DNA of 64,000 nucleotides from JAVJUV01 sp047314965. GTDB taxonomy: Bacteria; Pseudomonadota; Alphaproteobacteria; Rhodobacterales; Rhodobacteraceae. The stretch covers positions 119,525 through 183,524 of the forward strand of contig NZ_JBLBVK010000038.1 of the NCBI RefSeq assembly GCF_047314965.1, in the 5' to 3' direction. This document shows positions 27,942-37,034 of the stretch, piece after piece (the first letter of the stretch is position 1; each line of letters opens with the position of its first letter). Position numbers and translations under genes: made by a program. The notes beneath the pieces were generated by a model, which saw only the letters and a list, made by a program, of their open reading frames with translations, did not search any database and was not told the origin of the DNA.

Positions 27942-28892
27942 TCATTCCTTTCCCGCAGGCCGAGACAGCAGCGTTTCGATTGCCATGGGGATGTCAAGGT
28001 GGCCTTCGGTGACGGCCGCAATGGCATTGGTCAGCGGCATGTCCAATCCCATCTTGGCTGCCTCGGCCGCAACCGCCTGCGCTGTCGCGATGCCTTCGAC
28101 CGTCGCGTCGGCATCGGGCGAGCCTCCCTTTCCCAGCAGAACTCCGGCGGAAAAGTTGCGTGATTTCTCGGATGTGCAGGTCAGAACAAGGTCTCCAAGA
28201 CCGGAAAGGCCTTGAAGTGTCTCGGTTTCGGCGCCTCTTTGGCGCGCATAGCGGGACATCTCCGCAAAGCCGCGCGCGATCACCGATGCCCTCGCGCTGT
28301 CGCCAAGACCGGCCCCGATGGCGATGCCGGCCGCAATGGCGATGATGTTCTTGAGAGCACCTCCCAACTGCGCTCCAGAAACATCGGACGTCCGATAAAT
28401 CCGGAGCGCGGGCCGGTTCAGCGCGCGCTGGACCGGTTCGGCATCGCCCCGCATGGCAAGGACAAGCGCCGTCGGCAGGCCGCGCGCAATATCCACCGCA
28501 AAGCTGGGACCGGTCAGGCAGGCCGCGCGCGCAGAGGGGAGGACAGATGTGATCACATCGACAGGTCCAAGTCCGGTGCCCCGTTCGATGCCCTTGGCAC
28601 AGGAGACGATCGCGCAGTCCGTGAGCCGCTCGCCGTTCTCCTCCAGAAAAGCGCGAACGCGCTGGGCGGGAACGGCCACCAGAGCGATATCCGCTTGAGG
28701 AATGTCTCTGGCAATGGTCAGGCTGGCCGGCAGGCTCAGGCCCGGAAGGGCCTTTCCACTCATGCGCGTCTCCCTCATGCGGTCGGCGTCGAGGCGATCG
28801 CGCGACCAAAGTGAAACTTCGCTGCCGTCTCCGGAAAGCGCTATGGCAAGGGCGGTTCCAAAGGCCCCCCCGCCGAGTACCGAAATGCTCAT
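27942..28892 (-). CDS. gpsA: Glycerol-3-phosphate dehydrogenase (NAD(P)+)
   Basis: Makes sn-glycerol 3-phosphate for phospholipid synthesis. The dinucleotide loop GGGAFGTALA is at residues 7-16 and the conserved SCAKGIERGTG precedes the catalytic region. The 316-residue length fits. The start at 28892 (MSISVLGGG) is used; a longer open frame to 29090 lies inside tsaD and would displace the nucleotide-binding motif. It overlaps the tsaD stop by 4 nt. Confidence 0.96.
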   Translation of the reverse strand: MSISVLGGGAFGTALAIALSGDGSEVSLWSRDRLDADRMRETRMSGKALPGLSLPASLTIARDIPQADIALVAVPAQRVRAFLEENGERLTDCAIVSCAKGIERGTGLGPVDVITSVLPSARAACLTGPSFAVDIARGLPTALVLAMRGDAEPVQRALNRPALRIYRTSDVSGAQLGGALKNIIAIAAGIAIGAGLGDSARASVIARGFAEMSRYARQRGAETETLQGLSGLGDLVLTCTSEKSRNFSAGVLLGKGGSPDADATVEGIATAQAVAAEAAKMGLDMPLTNAIAAVTEGHLDIPMAIETLLSRPAGKE

Positions 28893-29974
28893 GCCTTGGC
28901 TCCCTTTTTGCCGTGGCCCAGCAAGCTGGGGGCGGTGGTGTCCAAAGGCCATCGCGGACGGGCGACAAGGGGTTGCTGCCCGGGATCGCCGATGCGGACC
29001 AACTCTATTCCCGCCCAGGCGATCATCGCGGCATTGTCCGTGCACAGACGCAGAGGCGGAGCGGTGAAGGCAACGCCCATTTCCCGGCAAACAGTCTCTA
29101 GACCTGACCGAATCATGGAATTCGCGGCAACTCCTCCGGCGACGGCCATCGCGGGCTGAGACGGGGAAGTAGCCATGTACTCGGTCAGCGCGCGGCGCGA
29201 TTTCTCGAGCAGAACATCCGTAACGGCGGCCTGGAAGCCAGCCGCGATATCCGCACTGTCCTGGACAGTCAGGCCTCCTTGCGCGGCAACAAGATCATCC
29301 CGGCAGCGCAGAACGGCGGTCTTGAGGCCGGAAAAACTCATGTCCATGCCGGGACGGTTGAGAAGGGGCCTGGGAAACTCGAAACGTTCTGGATCACCCG
29401 ACTTCGCTTCGTTTTCGATTGATGGTCCCCCGGGTTGAGGAAGGCCCAAAAGGCGCGCAGTCTTGTCGAATGCCTCGCCCGGCGCGTCGTCAATGGTGCC
29501 GCCCAGCCTTCGAAACGCATTCGGGCTGTAAGCGATCAGGAACTGGCAGTGTCCCCCCGATACGAGAAGCACGAGATACGGAAATTCCAGCTTGTCGGTC
29601 AGTCTCGGGGTCAGCGCATGCCCGGCGAGATGGTTTACCCCGATCAGCGGTTTACCCGACCCCTTGGCCAGCCCCTGCGCCAGCATGACGCCACTCAGAA
29701 CGCCGCCGATCAGCCCGGGACCCGCCGTGACTGCAATCGCGTCGATGTCGGCGAGGGTCATCCCCGCTTCGTCGAGAGCGGCTTCGACGGCAACATCCAT
29801 TTTTTCGGTGTGCGCACGCGCGGCGATTTCCGGCACTACGCCACCGAAAGCTGCATGAAGCGTCGTCTGATCGACCACGACCGAAGACAGGATGGTCCCG
29901 TCATTGCGGACGATCGCTGCTGCCGTGTCGTCGCAGCTGGATTCGATCCCGAGCATGGTCAGTTGTTTTGACAT
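28889..29974 (-). CDS. tsaD: tRNA N6-adenosine threonylcarbamoyltransferase
   Basis: Transfers the threonylcarbamoyl group to A37 of tRNA, acting with TsaB and TsaE. The 361-residue sequence has IESSCDDTAAAI at the N-terminus, the metal site HLAGHALTPRL, and the ATP-binding GGVAANSMIRS. The ATG at 29974 (MSKQLTMLGI) is chosen over the longer frame to 30064, which would run into the divergent hemD leader. tsaD, gpsA and the EVE gene form one - strand operon. Confidence 0.96.
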   Translation of the reverse strand: MSKQLTMLGIESSCDDTAAAIVRNDGTILSSVVVDQTTLHAAFGGVVPEIAARAHTEKMDVAVEAALDEAGMTLADIDAIAVTAGPGLIGGVLSGVMLAQGLAKGSGKPLIGVNHLAGHALTPRLTDKLEFPYLVLLVSGGHCQFLIAYSPNAFRRLGGTIDDAPGEAFDKTARLLGLPQPGGPSIENEAKSGDPERFEFPRPLLNRPGMDMSFSGLKTAVLRCRDDLVAAQGGLTVQDSADIAAGFQAAVTDVLLEKSRRALTEYMATSPSQPAMAVAGGVAANSMIRSGLETVCREMGVAFTAPPLRLCTDNAAMIAWAGIELVRIGDPGQQPLVARPRWPLDTTAPSLLGHGKKGAKA

Positions 29975-30045
29975 TCTGTCCGGCTTGCCTGCGTGTGAAC
30001 GGGCAGCTACCACCGGAGACACGTTCAGACAAGCAGGGCGAGCCA

Positions 30046-30735
30046 ATGACCGACGCAGAGCCAACGCTGCTGCTGACCCGCCCCGAGGCGCAATCGCGGG
30101 CGTTTCTGCACCAATGCGAGGCCGCCGTCGGGCGGAGGTTGCCGACTGTCGTTTCGCCCGTCATGGAGATCGAACGGATCGGTGAACTGCCCGATCTCGA
30201 TGGCTATGGCACGATCGTCTTCACGTCGGGAAACGGAGTGAGAAGTGCTTTGGAGACGGGAAGCCTGACGGGGCGCACGGTCGCAACGGTTGGCAAAAAG
30301 ACCGCCGACCTGGCGAAGGCAGCCGGTGCCGATGCCGTTCCGCTTGGCGAAGACGTCGATGGCTTCATTGCGGGGGCAGGGGGCCTGACCGGTCCGGTCC
30401 TCCTGTGCCGCGGGGTTCATTCGCGGGGGGACTTGGCCGAAATTCTGCGCGGCCTGGGCCTGGCTGTCGATGAAGCGGTCATTTACGATCAGGCGGCGCG
30501 TGCCTTGTCTTCGGCGGCGCTGTCCCTTCTTGCCGGAACAAATCCTGTCATCGTTCCGATTTTTTCACCCCGTAGCGCAGCGCTGCTGGCGGGCTATGGC
30601 GAGATTACGGCCCCGGTCACTGTCATTGCGATGAGCCGCAATGTAGCCGACGCTTGGTCTGGTCCGGGGGAGGTTCTCGTGGCAGAAAAACCGACCTCCG
30701 AGGCAATGTGCTCACTGACAATAAGCTATTTCTGA
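30046..30735 (+). CDS. hemD: Uroporphyrinogen-III synthase
   Basis: Closes the linear tetrapyrrole hydroxymethylbilane to uroporphyrinogen III, the branch point to haem, bacteriochlorophyll and cobalamin. The 229-residue protein has the weakly conserved HemD pattern: LLLTRPEAQSR at the start, TIVFTSGNGVRSAL, and VPIFSPRSAALL near the C-terminus. The start at 30046 is chosen; the upstream in-frame stretch from 29968 overlaps the tsaD start. hemD followed by mitofilin and hemY is a known alphaproteobacterial order. Confidence 0.9.
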   Translation: MTDAEPTLLLTRPEAQSRAFLHQCEAAVGRRLPTVVSPVMEIERIGELPDLDGYGTIVFTSGNGVRSALETGSLTGRTVATVGKKTADLAKAAGADAVPLGEDVDGFIAGAGGLTGPVLLCRGVHSRGDLAEILRGLGLAVDEAVIYDQAARALSSAALSLLAGTNPVIVPIFSPRSAALLAGYGEITAPVTVIAMSRNVADAWSGPGEVLVAEKPTSEAMCSLTISYF

Positions 30736-30832
30736 GCCGGGACCCTTGGACTCACGGGTTCGGGACACTAAACTCCCGTCGATAAAGAATTTCCCGGCCA
30801 GTATTGGTTTGACGAACGAAAGGTCCCTTGTC

Positions 30833-32200
30833 GTGGCACGCAGTTCAAAGTCTTCGAAAGGTTCGACAAAACAGTCCGAAGAGACGGATCAGACGGGCAA
30901 GGATGAGTTCGAGATCGCTGCAGATCAGGTCGCAACGGAATCCGTAGACCCCGAATCGTTTGCTGACACGGATGCCGCGACTTCCACCGAGGAAGGCTCC
31001 GGATCTGTGGAAGAAGCCGTTGTCGAAGAGGATGCGGAGGCCAAGGCCGAGGCGTCGGAGCTGCCTTCCGGGGCCGAAGCAACGACCGAGACTGCCGCCG
31101 AGCCTGAATCACCCGCCGTTCCCGGAGTGATCCCTGCGCATGCGCCATCGGTTGAACCCTCGGCTCCACCGCCACCGCCTGTTCCGGCGTCCTCGGGGCC
31201 GGGGACGTTCGGTCTCGTTTTCGGAGGACTTCTGGCTGGAGCCATCGGTTTCCTTGTCGCTACATTCGCCGTTCCCGAGGGTTGGCCAAATCCCGCTCCT
31301 TCGGGCCTGGATGCGCTGCAATCGACCCTGGAGGAGCAGACCGGCAAACTGGAAGCATTGACTGCCGAAGTGACGGAAATCCGCAATTCAGCCTCAACGG
31401 CACCCTCCGCCGGAGAGGCGCCCGACCTGTCGCCGCTCATGGACCAGCTGGCCGGGTTCGAGAGCCAGTTGGCCGATACCGCCGCATCCTTCGAGACCCA
31501 GATCGGAGCCCTTTCCGGAGAGATCGACGGGTTCGAGGCGCGGCTGGCTGAGTTGGAGGCTCGTCCTGTTGCTCCGACCGGCCCGGACGGATCTGCGGCC
31601 ATGGAAGCCCAACTGGAGGCGTTTCGCCAGCAGCTTGACGAAGTGACCGCCGACGCGGAACAGAGGATCACCGAAGCACAGGATCGAGCCAGCGCGATCG
31701 AAGCCGAAGCAGCCGAAGCTGCAGAAACCGCGAGGAGACAGGCGGCGCTGTCGTCCCTGAAAGCTGCACTGGACAGCGGAGCGGCGTTCACAGAACTGCT
31801 TTCCGACCTTCCGGATGTCCCGGAACCGCTTGCATCGGCGGCGGAAAGCGGCGTGCCGACTCTGACCGGCCTTCAGAATGGGTTTCCGGACGTTGCGCGC
31901 GAGGCCCTCTCGCAGGTCCAGGTCGTTCCCGAAGAGGCATCGACCGGCGAACGTTTCGTGGCCTTCCTCAAGCGCCGGACGAATGCTCGATCGCTAACCC
32001 CGCGCGACGGAGATGATCCTGACGCGGTTCTGTCACGGGCCGAGGCTGCCTTGTCCAATGGTGATCTTGGATTGGTCCTGGATGAGCTGTCCGCGCTGCC
32101 GGAGGCCGCAAGGGGGGCCATGTCGGCGTGGATCAGCGCCGCAGAAACCCGTGTTTCAGCCCTGAATGCGTTCACGTCGCTTGAGACGGCAAACAACTGA
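30833..32200 (+). CDS. Mitofilin/Mic60 family protein
   Basis: Residues 1-120 are acidic and low-complexity, followed by one membrane segment at about 123-147, a long coiled coil rich in Glu, Ala and Gln (about 155-310), and a C-terminal mitofilin domain. Alphaproteobacterial relatives of mitochondrial Mic60 shape inner membranes, including photosynthetic ones (family knowledge). The start is probably the GTG at 30833, preceded by AAAGG; the frame is open back to 30746. It lies 12 nt upstream of hemY. Confidence 0.85.
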   Translation: MARSSKSSKGSTKQSEETDQTGKDEFEIAADQVATESVDPESFADTDAATSTEEGSGSVEEAVVEEDAEAKAEASELPSGAEATTETAAEPESPAVPGVIPAHAPSVEPSAPPPPPVPASSGPGTFGLVFGGLLAGAIGFLVATFAVPEGWPNPAPSGLDALQSTLEEQTGKLEALTAEVTEIRNSASTAPSAGEAPDLSPLMDQLAGFESQLADTAASFETQIGALSGEIDGFEARLAELEARPVAPTGPDGSAAMEAQLEAFRQQLDEVTADAEQRITEAQDRASAIEAEAAEAAETARRQAALSSLKAALDSGAAFTELLSDLPDVPEPLASAAESGVPTLTGLQNGFPDVAREALSQVQVVPEEASTGERFVAFLKRRTNARSLTPRDGDDPDAVLSRAEAALSNGDLGLVLDELSALPEAARGAMSAWISAAETRVSALNAFTSLETANN

Positions 32201-32212
32201 GGATGAATTGAG

Positions 32213-33796
32213 ATGTTATGGTCATTGATAAAGGTCATCCTCTTTCTCGGGTTCGTTGCCTTGGCGGCATGGAGCGCCGGCCTCCTGATGGAATCGGAGG
32301 GTGGCGTTCGCATTGCCGTCGCCAACTACGAGTTTACACTCGGTGCGCTCGAGTCCGTTATCGGGCTCATGGTGCTTGTTCTTGCAGTCTGGCTAGGGCT
32401 GAAGATCGTCGGCCTTATCGTGGCCTTCCTTCACTTCCTGAACGGGGACGAGACCGCGATCACGCGATATTTTGCCCGGAATCGTGAGCGGAAGGGCTAC
32501 GATGCGCTGGCTGAAGGGATGATGGCGCTTGCGTCTGGCGACGGCAGGCTCGCGCTGACAAAGGCCGCCAAGGCCGAGCGGCTGTTGCATCGCCCCGACC
32601 TGACAACGCTTCTGACGGCGCAAGCGGCCGAGCAGGCAGGTGATCGAGCAAAGGCGGAGGAGGCTTACAAGAGGCTTCTTTCCGACGAGAAGACCCGGTT
32701 TGTCGGCGTGCGCGGCCTGATGCAACAGAAACTCGAGGCAGGGCAGACCGATGTTGCGTTGAAGCTTGCTGAAAAGGCATTCGCGCTGAAGCCCAAGCAC
32801 GAAGGCACTCAGGACATTCTTCTAAAGCTTCAGGCCGGTGCCCATGAATGGTCTGCCGCGCGCAAGACACTTGGCGCCAAACTGAAGCACGGAGGCCTGC
32901 CGCGCGACGTGCATAAGCGCCGGGACGCGGTACTGGCGCTTGGCGAGGCGAAGGATATCCTGGACGAAAGCAAGCCGATCGAGGCGCGCGAAGCCGCGAT
33001 CGCCGCCAATCGCCTTTCGCCGGACCTGATTCCAGCTGCGGTCATGGCGGCGGATGGATATGTCTCGGACGGCAAGCCGAAGAACGCGACCCGGGTCCTG
33101 AAGAAGGCTTGGGAGGTGCAGCCGCACCCTGACCTTGCCGCCGCATTCGCGCGCATCAAGCCCGATGAGAACCCCAGGGAACGCATTGCGCGGTTCCGCC
33201 TTCTGACGAACATGCACCGGGACAACCCCGAGACGCGCATGCTTGAAGCCGAGCTGCAGATCGCGGCTGAGGATTTCCCCGAAGCCCGCAAGGCGCTGGG
33301 CGATCTCGCCGAAACCGATCCGACGGCAAGATCGCTTACGATCATGGCGGCCATCGAGCGCGGTGCGGGGGCGGACGATGCTGTCGTCAAGGGATGGCTT
33401 GCCCGTGCGCTTACGGCACCGCGCGGTCCGAAATGGGTTTGCGACAATTGCCAGAAAACCCATGCCGAGTGGGGCCCCGTTTGCGACAGCTGCGGTGGTT
33501 TCGACACTCTCAGCTGGCGCCGGGCCGAAGAGGAGGTGTCGGATCTTCCCGCGGGTACCGAAATGTTGCCGCTCATCGTGGGCCAGATTGCAAAGGCCGC
33601 GCCTGAGATCGAGGACGCGGTCGTTGCCGATGCCGAGATTGCCGAAGTCCCGGACGGGGGCGCCGAGGAGCCGGCTGATCCAGACAGCGCCGATCGAAAA
33701 TCCTCCGCCAACGCCGACGCGCCGCCTGCCGACTACGCGGTGGACGAGGACACATATTCGGACGAAGACGCGGTTGTGAAAAAAGACGCAACTTAG
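32213..33796 (+). CDS. hemY: HemY-like tetratricopeptide membrane protein
   Basis: Two N-terminal membrane helices (about residues 4-25 and 45-65) are followed by the HemY N-domain and helical TPR-like repeats to about residue 400. At 410-427 is a CxxC-10-CxxC pattern (Cys410, 413, 424, 427), as in the rubredoxin-type zinc or iron ribbon of LapB/YciM. The rest is an acidic tail. HemY of this type is linked to haem synthesis by its operon; the mechanism is unsettled. It is not protoporphyrinogen oxidase. Confidence 0.85.
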   Translation: MLWSLIKVILFLGFVALAAWSAGLLMESEGGVRIAVANYEFTLGALESVIGLMVLVLAVWLGLKIVGLIVAFLHFLNGDETAITRYFARNRERKGYDALAEGMMALASGDGRLALTKAAKAERLLHRPDLTTLLTAQAAEQAGDRAKAEEAYKRLLSDEKTRFVGVRGLMQQKLEAGQTDVALKLAEKAFALKPKHEGTQDILLKLQAGAHEWSAARKTLGAKLKHGGLPRDVHKRRDAVLALGEAKDILDESKPIEAREAAIAANRLSPDLIPAAVMAADGYVSDGKPKNATRVLKKAWEVQPHPDLAAAFARIKPDENPRERIARFRLLTNMHRDNPETRMLEAELQIAAEDFPEARKALGDLAETDPTARSLTIMAAIERGAGADDAVVKGWLARALTAPRGPKWVCDNCQKTHAEWGPVCDSCGGFDTLSWRRAEEEVSDLPAGTEMLPLIVGQIAKAAPEIEDAVVADAEIAEVPDGGAEEPADPDSADRKSSANADAPPADYAVDEDTYSDEDAVVKKDAT

Positions 33797-33840
33797 GACT
33801 ATCCTTCGCGCCCGATCCTTGCTAACAGGCGCGCCGGTAA

Positions 33841-33879
33841 GCCGCTGTAGCTCAGCTGGTAGAGCACGTCATTCGTAAT
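33841..33879 (+). repeat. Copy of the 5' half of tRNA-Thr (attachment-site scar)
   Basis: These 39 bases are identical to the first 39 bases of the intact tRNA-Thr gene at 33967-34042, ending just past the CGT anticodon, and then diverge. The two copies are direct repeats with 87 bp between them. This is the pattern left when an integrase uses a site in a tRNA gene and most of the element is later lost. The spacer also has TAGTAGGG twice, which could be remains of integrase arm sites. Confidence 0.8.
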
Positions 33880-33966
33880 TAGCGGGTCCGCTCGCGATTG
33901 ACGTTCTCGACCAATCGGTTAGAAGCACGGGCAAGGAACTAGTAGGGCCATAGTAGGGTCCAGGAA

Positions 33967-34042
33967 GCCGCTGTAGCTCAGCTGGTAGAGCACGTCATTC
34001 GTAATGATGGGGTCGGGGGTTCGAGTCCCTTCAGCGGCACCA
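33967..34042 (+). tRNA. tRNA-Thr (anticodon CGT)
   Basis: A 76-base gene with a complete cloverleaf: acceptor GCCGCTG pairing with CAGCGGC, D-loop AGCTGGTAGAG, anticodon loop with CGT in CATTCGTAATG, T-loop GGTTCGAGTCC, and the discriminator plus encoded CCA end (ACCA). It would read the ACG codon. The duplication of its 5' half upstream means the original promoter may now lie behind a 126-bp insertion. Confidence 0.95.
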
Positions 34043-34240
34043 GTTCTTCAACAAAATCAGATTCTTAATCAGAAAACACTCGCTTGGCTGATGTCGAGTG
34101 TCTGCTTTGATCCCCAATGCAGACATGCTTGTGCGGCTGCAGCATTATTGCGAAAGCTGCCGTTCGCTCGGGTGTACGCCAATGTCTCAGTTGCGGACAA
34201 TGCTGCCGTTCAGGCTAGAGCATGGTATAGAGTAAGCGAC

Positions 34241-34639
34241 ATGACCAAAGTTGCCATCTTCAGTGATCTTGATGCAGTCGAGCTCGACAGACTGGCAAGG
34301 CAGAATGGTTTCCGAACGATGGGAAGCCGAACGTGGGCACGTCGGACGGCAGAGTTCGTTCAGGTCGTCAATCTCCAGCGCTCGCAGTGGTCCAATGAAA
34401 CTCGCTACCTAAATTTTGCCCTATGGCCTCTAGCGTTGGGTGAACCGACATCCTTCGCGGAGAGCAAGTTCCATTTCAGAACTCGAGCCGAGAGCATGGC
34501 GGCGCGTGGGCTAAGGGAATTCTTCACAGAAGCCGACAAACTGACGACGCTTGTCGAGTTGGCTGAGGCGCTCGAAACGAATCGCATATCGGGCCTCGTG
34601 TCCAAGGATCTCCGCCCTCTCCTGACACCTCGTGCCTGA
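34241..34639 (+). CDS. DUF4304 domain protein
   Basis: A 132-residue protein matching the DUF4304 pattern: a GFRTMGSRTWARR segment, then FVQVVNLQRSQW and a following beta strand NFALWPL. No function is known for this family. The ATG at 34241 is chosen; the open frame reaches back into the tRNA gene at 34004, which cannot be coding here. The ribosome site is weak. The next 165 nt hold nothing recognisable. Confidence 0.75.
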   Translation: MTKVAIFSDLDAVELDRLARQNGFRTMGSRTWARRTAEFVQVVNLQRSQWSNETRYLNFALWPLALGEPTSFAESKFHFRTRAESMAARGLREFFTEADKLTTLVELAEALETNRISGLVSKDLRPLLTPRA

Positions 34640-34805
34640 CCGGGCACGGCAAAGCGACCCATTCAGGCTCTGAAACTCCGATCACGTCAACAAATTGAAC
34701 GTCCGCCTTTTTAAAGAGAAAACGTTCAACCTGCGCACCTAATTGACTGTTTGGCGGGACGGAGCCGCCACTAGTCTGGCCCACCCAAATTGACCACCTT
34801 GAGTG

Positions 34806-35426
34806 CTAGCGCTGGAATGCAATGTTGTTTTTTTGAAATTCCGTCGTCGCATTAGTGTGCGGATAGGCCTGATCCGGCACCGGGACCTCGAGGAACTCGC
34901 AGAGCGGCCCCCATCCCGAGCCCAGTTCATAAACTAGGAGGCGGTCGGCCGGGATTGCCGACTTCACCTCTGCGATGTGCGCTTCAAATTCTTCAATTGC
35001 GCGCTCCTCGTTGTCGAAGCGATCGCCGAGGAAGACGTCCACAAACTCCTGGATCTGGCGCATGTGGGAAGCATCCGGCGGCATCTCGGTTTCGCGGAAG
35101 ACCTTGATCGTCTTCGAGTATGACGCATACCAACCTTGAGGATCGCGTACCGACAAGATCACCTTCGCGTCCGGGTATCGCTCGGCCGACTCGCGCCATA
35201 GGTGGGCGCCGGGCCAATCGACCTGGGACCGATAGCCAGCGAACAGCAGGTCGAGATCAAGCGGTGCCCCGCCACAGAAATGGTCGTGCCATGGCCCCGC
35301 CTTCTCAGGATTGTCCCGGATCTCGTGCATATGGTGGCATGGCCCAAAGCCGAGAACTGTCAAAGCCTCGCGCAGCGAATCCGTGCCTGTCCGTCCGAAG
35401 CCGGCGCCGATGATTTCGAGAGCCAT
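34806..35426 (-). CDS. Sulfotransferase family protein
   Basis: A 206-residue protein with the PAPS-binding 5' loop GFGRTGTDSLREAL near the N-terminus and a 3'-phosphate loop VRDPQGWYASY. It resembles the Sulfotransfer_4 family; the acceptor is unknown. AAGGAG lies 8 nt before the ATG at 35426. It is a single gene, divergent from the binding-protein gene that follows. Confidence 0.83.
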   Translation of the reverse strand: MALEIIGAGFGRTGTDSLREALTVLGFGPCHHMHEIRDNPEKAGPWHDHFCGGAPLDLDLLFAGYRSQVDWPGAHLWRESAERYPDAKVILSVRDPQGWYASYSKTIKVFRETEMPPDASHMRQIQEFVDVFLGDRFDNEERAIEEFEAHIAEVKSAIPADRLLVYELGSGWGPLCEFLEVPVPDQAYPHTNATTEFQKNNIAFQR

Positions 35427-35791
35427 CTGCAAATCTCCTTGCTGCAACTTGATCGTACATATTGAGCATAGTGCGGCCCTACATACGGTCTGACAATGAC
35501 CAAAATCTGGACCGTTCCTGGGGACAGAGATTCCAAAAAATCGTGGCTCAGAAGAGCGCCGCTTGGAACTGGCGTCCCAAATCTTCCGAAGGTGTAGTTG
35601 GCACCCGGAGCGGACATGGTGAGGGTCTGGGGCAAGGTCCGCTCAGCGGGACTTAGCCGCCACCTGAAAAGCCTTTCCTGATCAACACAAGGTATGCCGA
35701 GATCGGCCGGCACACATAGATAAACTAAGATATTTGCGCGCGAGCGCCTTTCTACTAACATCAAGAGACAAACAAAGTAGGGAGGGTAGTG
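35427..35791. other. Intergenic region with divergent start signals
   Basis: No gene is recognised in this stretch. A strong ribosome site GGAGGG (35781-35786) serves the binding-protein gene, and AAGGAG on the other strand serves the sulfotransferase gene. I saw no copy of the ECF promoter found upstream of the sulfite oxidase gene. Confidence 0.6.
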
Positions 35792-36754
35792 ATGTATCTT
35801 GGGAAAGTACTTGTAGGTGTGATTGCATTAGGTTGCGCCTCGGTTGCAGCTGTGGCGCAAGAAGACGATGCGGGCCATGGAAGCGATTACCGCACATTCA
35901 GCGCCGATGGTGTCGCCTACGGCCAAATCGGCAATAGCTACACCGCCGACTTGGTCATGTATCTCGCCGGCAACCAGTTCATGGTGATGGAAGAGCTCAT
36001 CACCGCCTTTCAGGCGAAAAACCCCGACATCGAAACGATCTACGTGGAAACGATCCCACCAGGACAGATCATGAACGGCCAGATCCTTAACCAGGGCCAG
36101 ATCGAAGGTCAGGACACGGCCATGAATCCCGACATCTACGCGTCAGTGCGGGTGAACCACCTGCAACGGCTGGCGCAGGACGGGATCATGCACGACTACA
36201 TGACATACATTCACAACAAGCTTGAACTCATGGTAGCCGAGGGCAACCCGAAGGGTATCAAGGGCGTCGAAGACCTCGGCCGAGACGACCTCGTACAATC
36301 CCACCCGAACCCCCAGTCAGAGGGCATCTTCCGCTTTTACGGCTCCCAGATGCTGAAAGACGTTGGCTTGCACGAAAAGGTCACCGGTGGCGCAGACTGC
36401 CGCGAATGCTGGGCAGTGGAAGGCAAGACATGGTTCACGGCACGCCACCACCGCGAAACGCCGGACCGGATAGAGAAAGGCGAGGCTGACGTCGGCATCG
36501 TCTGGACGACTGAGGTGATCGAAGCCAAGAAGCACGACCGCAAAATCGATGGCGTCGCGATCCCAGACGAGTTGAACAAGGGCGACGTGGTTGGCTACGC
36601 CATCGGAGCGCTGTCGACTGGGCGCAATCCCTACAACGCGATGCGCTATTTGTCTTGGCTCGGCACCGACGAGGCGCAGGGCATCTACGAAAGCTACGGC
36701 TTCATCCCTGCGACAGCTGAGGAACTGAGGCTTAAGCCCTTGGTCACACAATAA
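35792..36754 (+). CDS. Periplasmic substrate-binding protein (ModA-like), orphan
   Basis: A 320-residue exported protein, signal peptide cleaved near VAAVAQ (residue 23), with a type-2 periplasmic binding fold. LMVAEGNPKGIKGVEDLGRDD is the hinge-like segment shared with molybdate- and sulfate-type binding proteins. A CxxC pair occurs in DCRECW. No ATPase or permease gene is next to it. The ligand is unknown; its place beside a molybdenum sulfite oxidase locus makes an oxyanion a reasonable guess. ATG at 35792 has GGAGGG 5 nt upstream. Confidence 0.75.
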   Translation: MYLGKVLVGVIALGCASVAAVAQEDDAGHGSDYRTFSADGVAYGQIGNSYTADLVMYLAGNQFMVMEELITAFQAKNPDIETIYVETIPPGQIMNGQILNQGQIEGQDTAMNPDIYASVRVNHLQRLAQDGIMHDYMTYIHNKLELMVAEGNPKGIKGVEDLGRDDLVQSHPNPQSEGIFRFYGSQMLKDVGLHEKVTGGADCRECWAVEGKTWFTARHHRETPDRIEKGEADVGIVWTTEVIEAKKHDRKIDGVAIPDELNKGDVVGYAIGALSTGRNPYNAMRYLSWLGTDEAQGIYESYGFIPATAEELRLKPLVTQ

Positions 36755-36763
36755 GCATTGCTA

Positions 36764-36786
36764 GCGGAGAGGTTATGCCTCTCCGC
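36764..36786 (+). terminator. Hairpin after the binding-protein gene
   Basis: GCGGAGAGG (36764-36772) and CCTCTCCGC (36778-36786) form a perfect 9-bp stem with a 5-nt loop, 10 nt past the stop. No T-run follows, so it may be a transcript-stabilising hairpin rather than a classic terminator. Confidence 0.5.
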
Positions 36787-37034
36787 GTGCCCTGAGATTG
36801 CAAGTTTTGCGAGGGGCGAAATGGCCCCACAGCAAACCTACGTTGCAAGCCCGCTCCGGGCTCGACGTGGACGCTTGGCTGAAACTGCTCTTTGACCGCT
36901 CAGCGGGACAAAGGCGACGCTGTTCCACGAGAAGTCTGGCGGGCCTAGGCGGTTCTGTCCTTGCTGAAATCTCGGCGCAACTGAAATCCGATTGCGAGTT
37001 TGACGATTACATTGCAAAAGGGCAATGTTTGTAT

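Noticed and set aside
32213..33796. HemY as protoporphyrinogen oxidase
   Set aside because: This HemY has membrane helices and TPR-like repeats, not an FAD-dependent oxidase fold; the shared name is historical.
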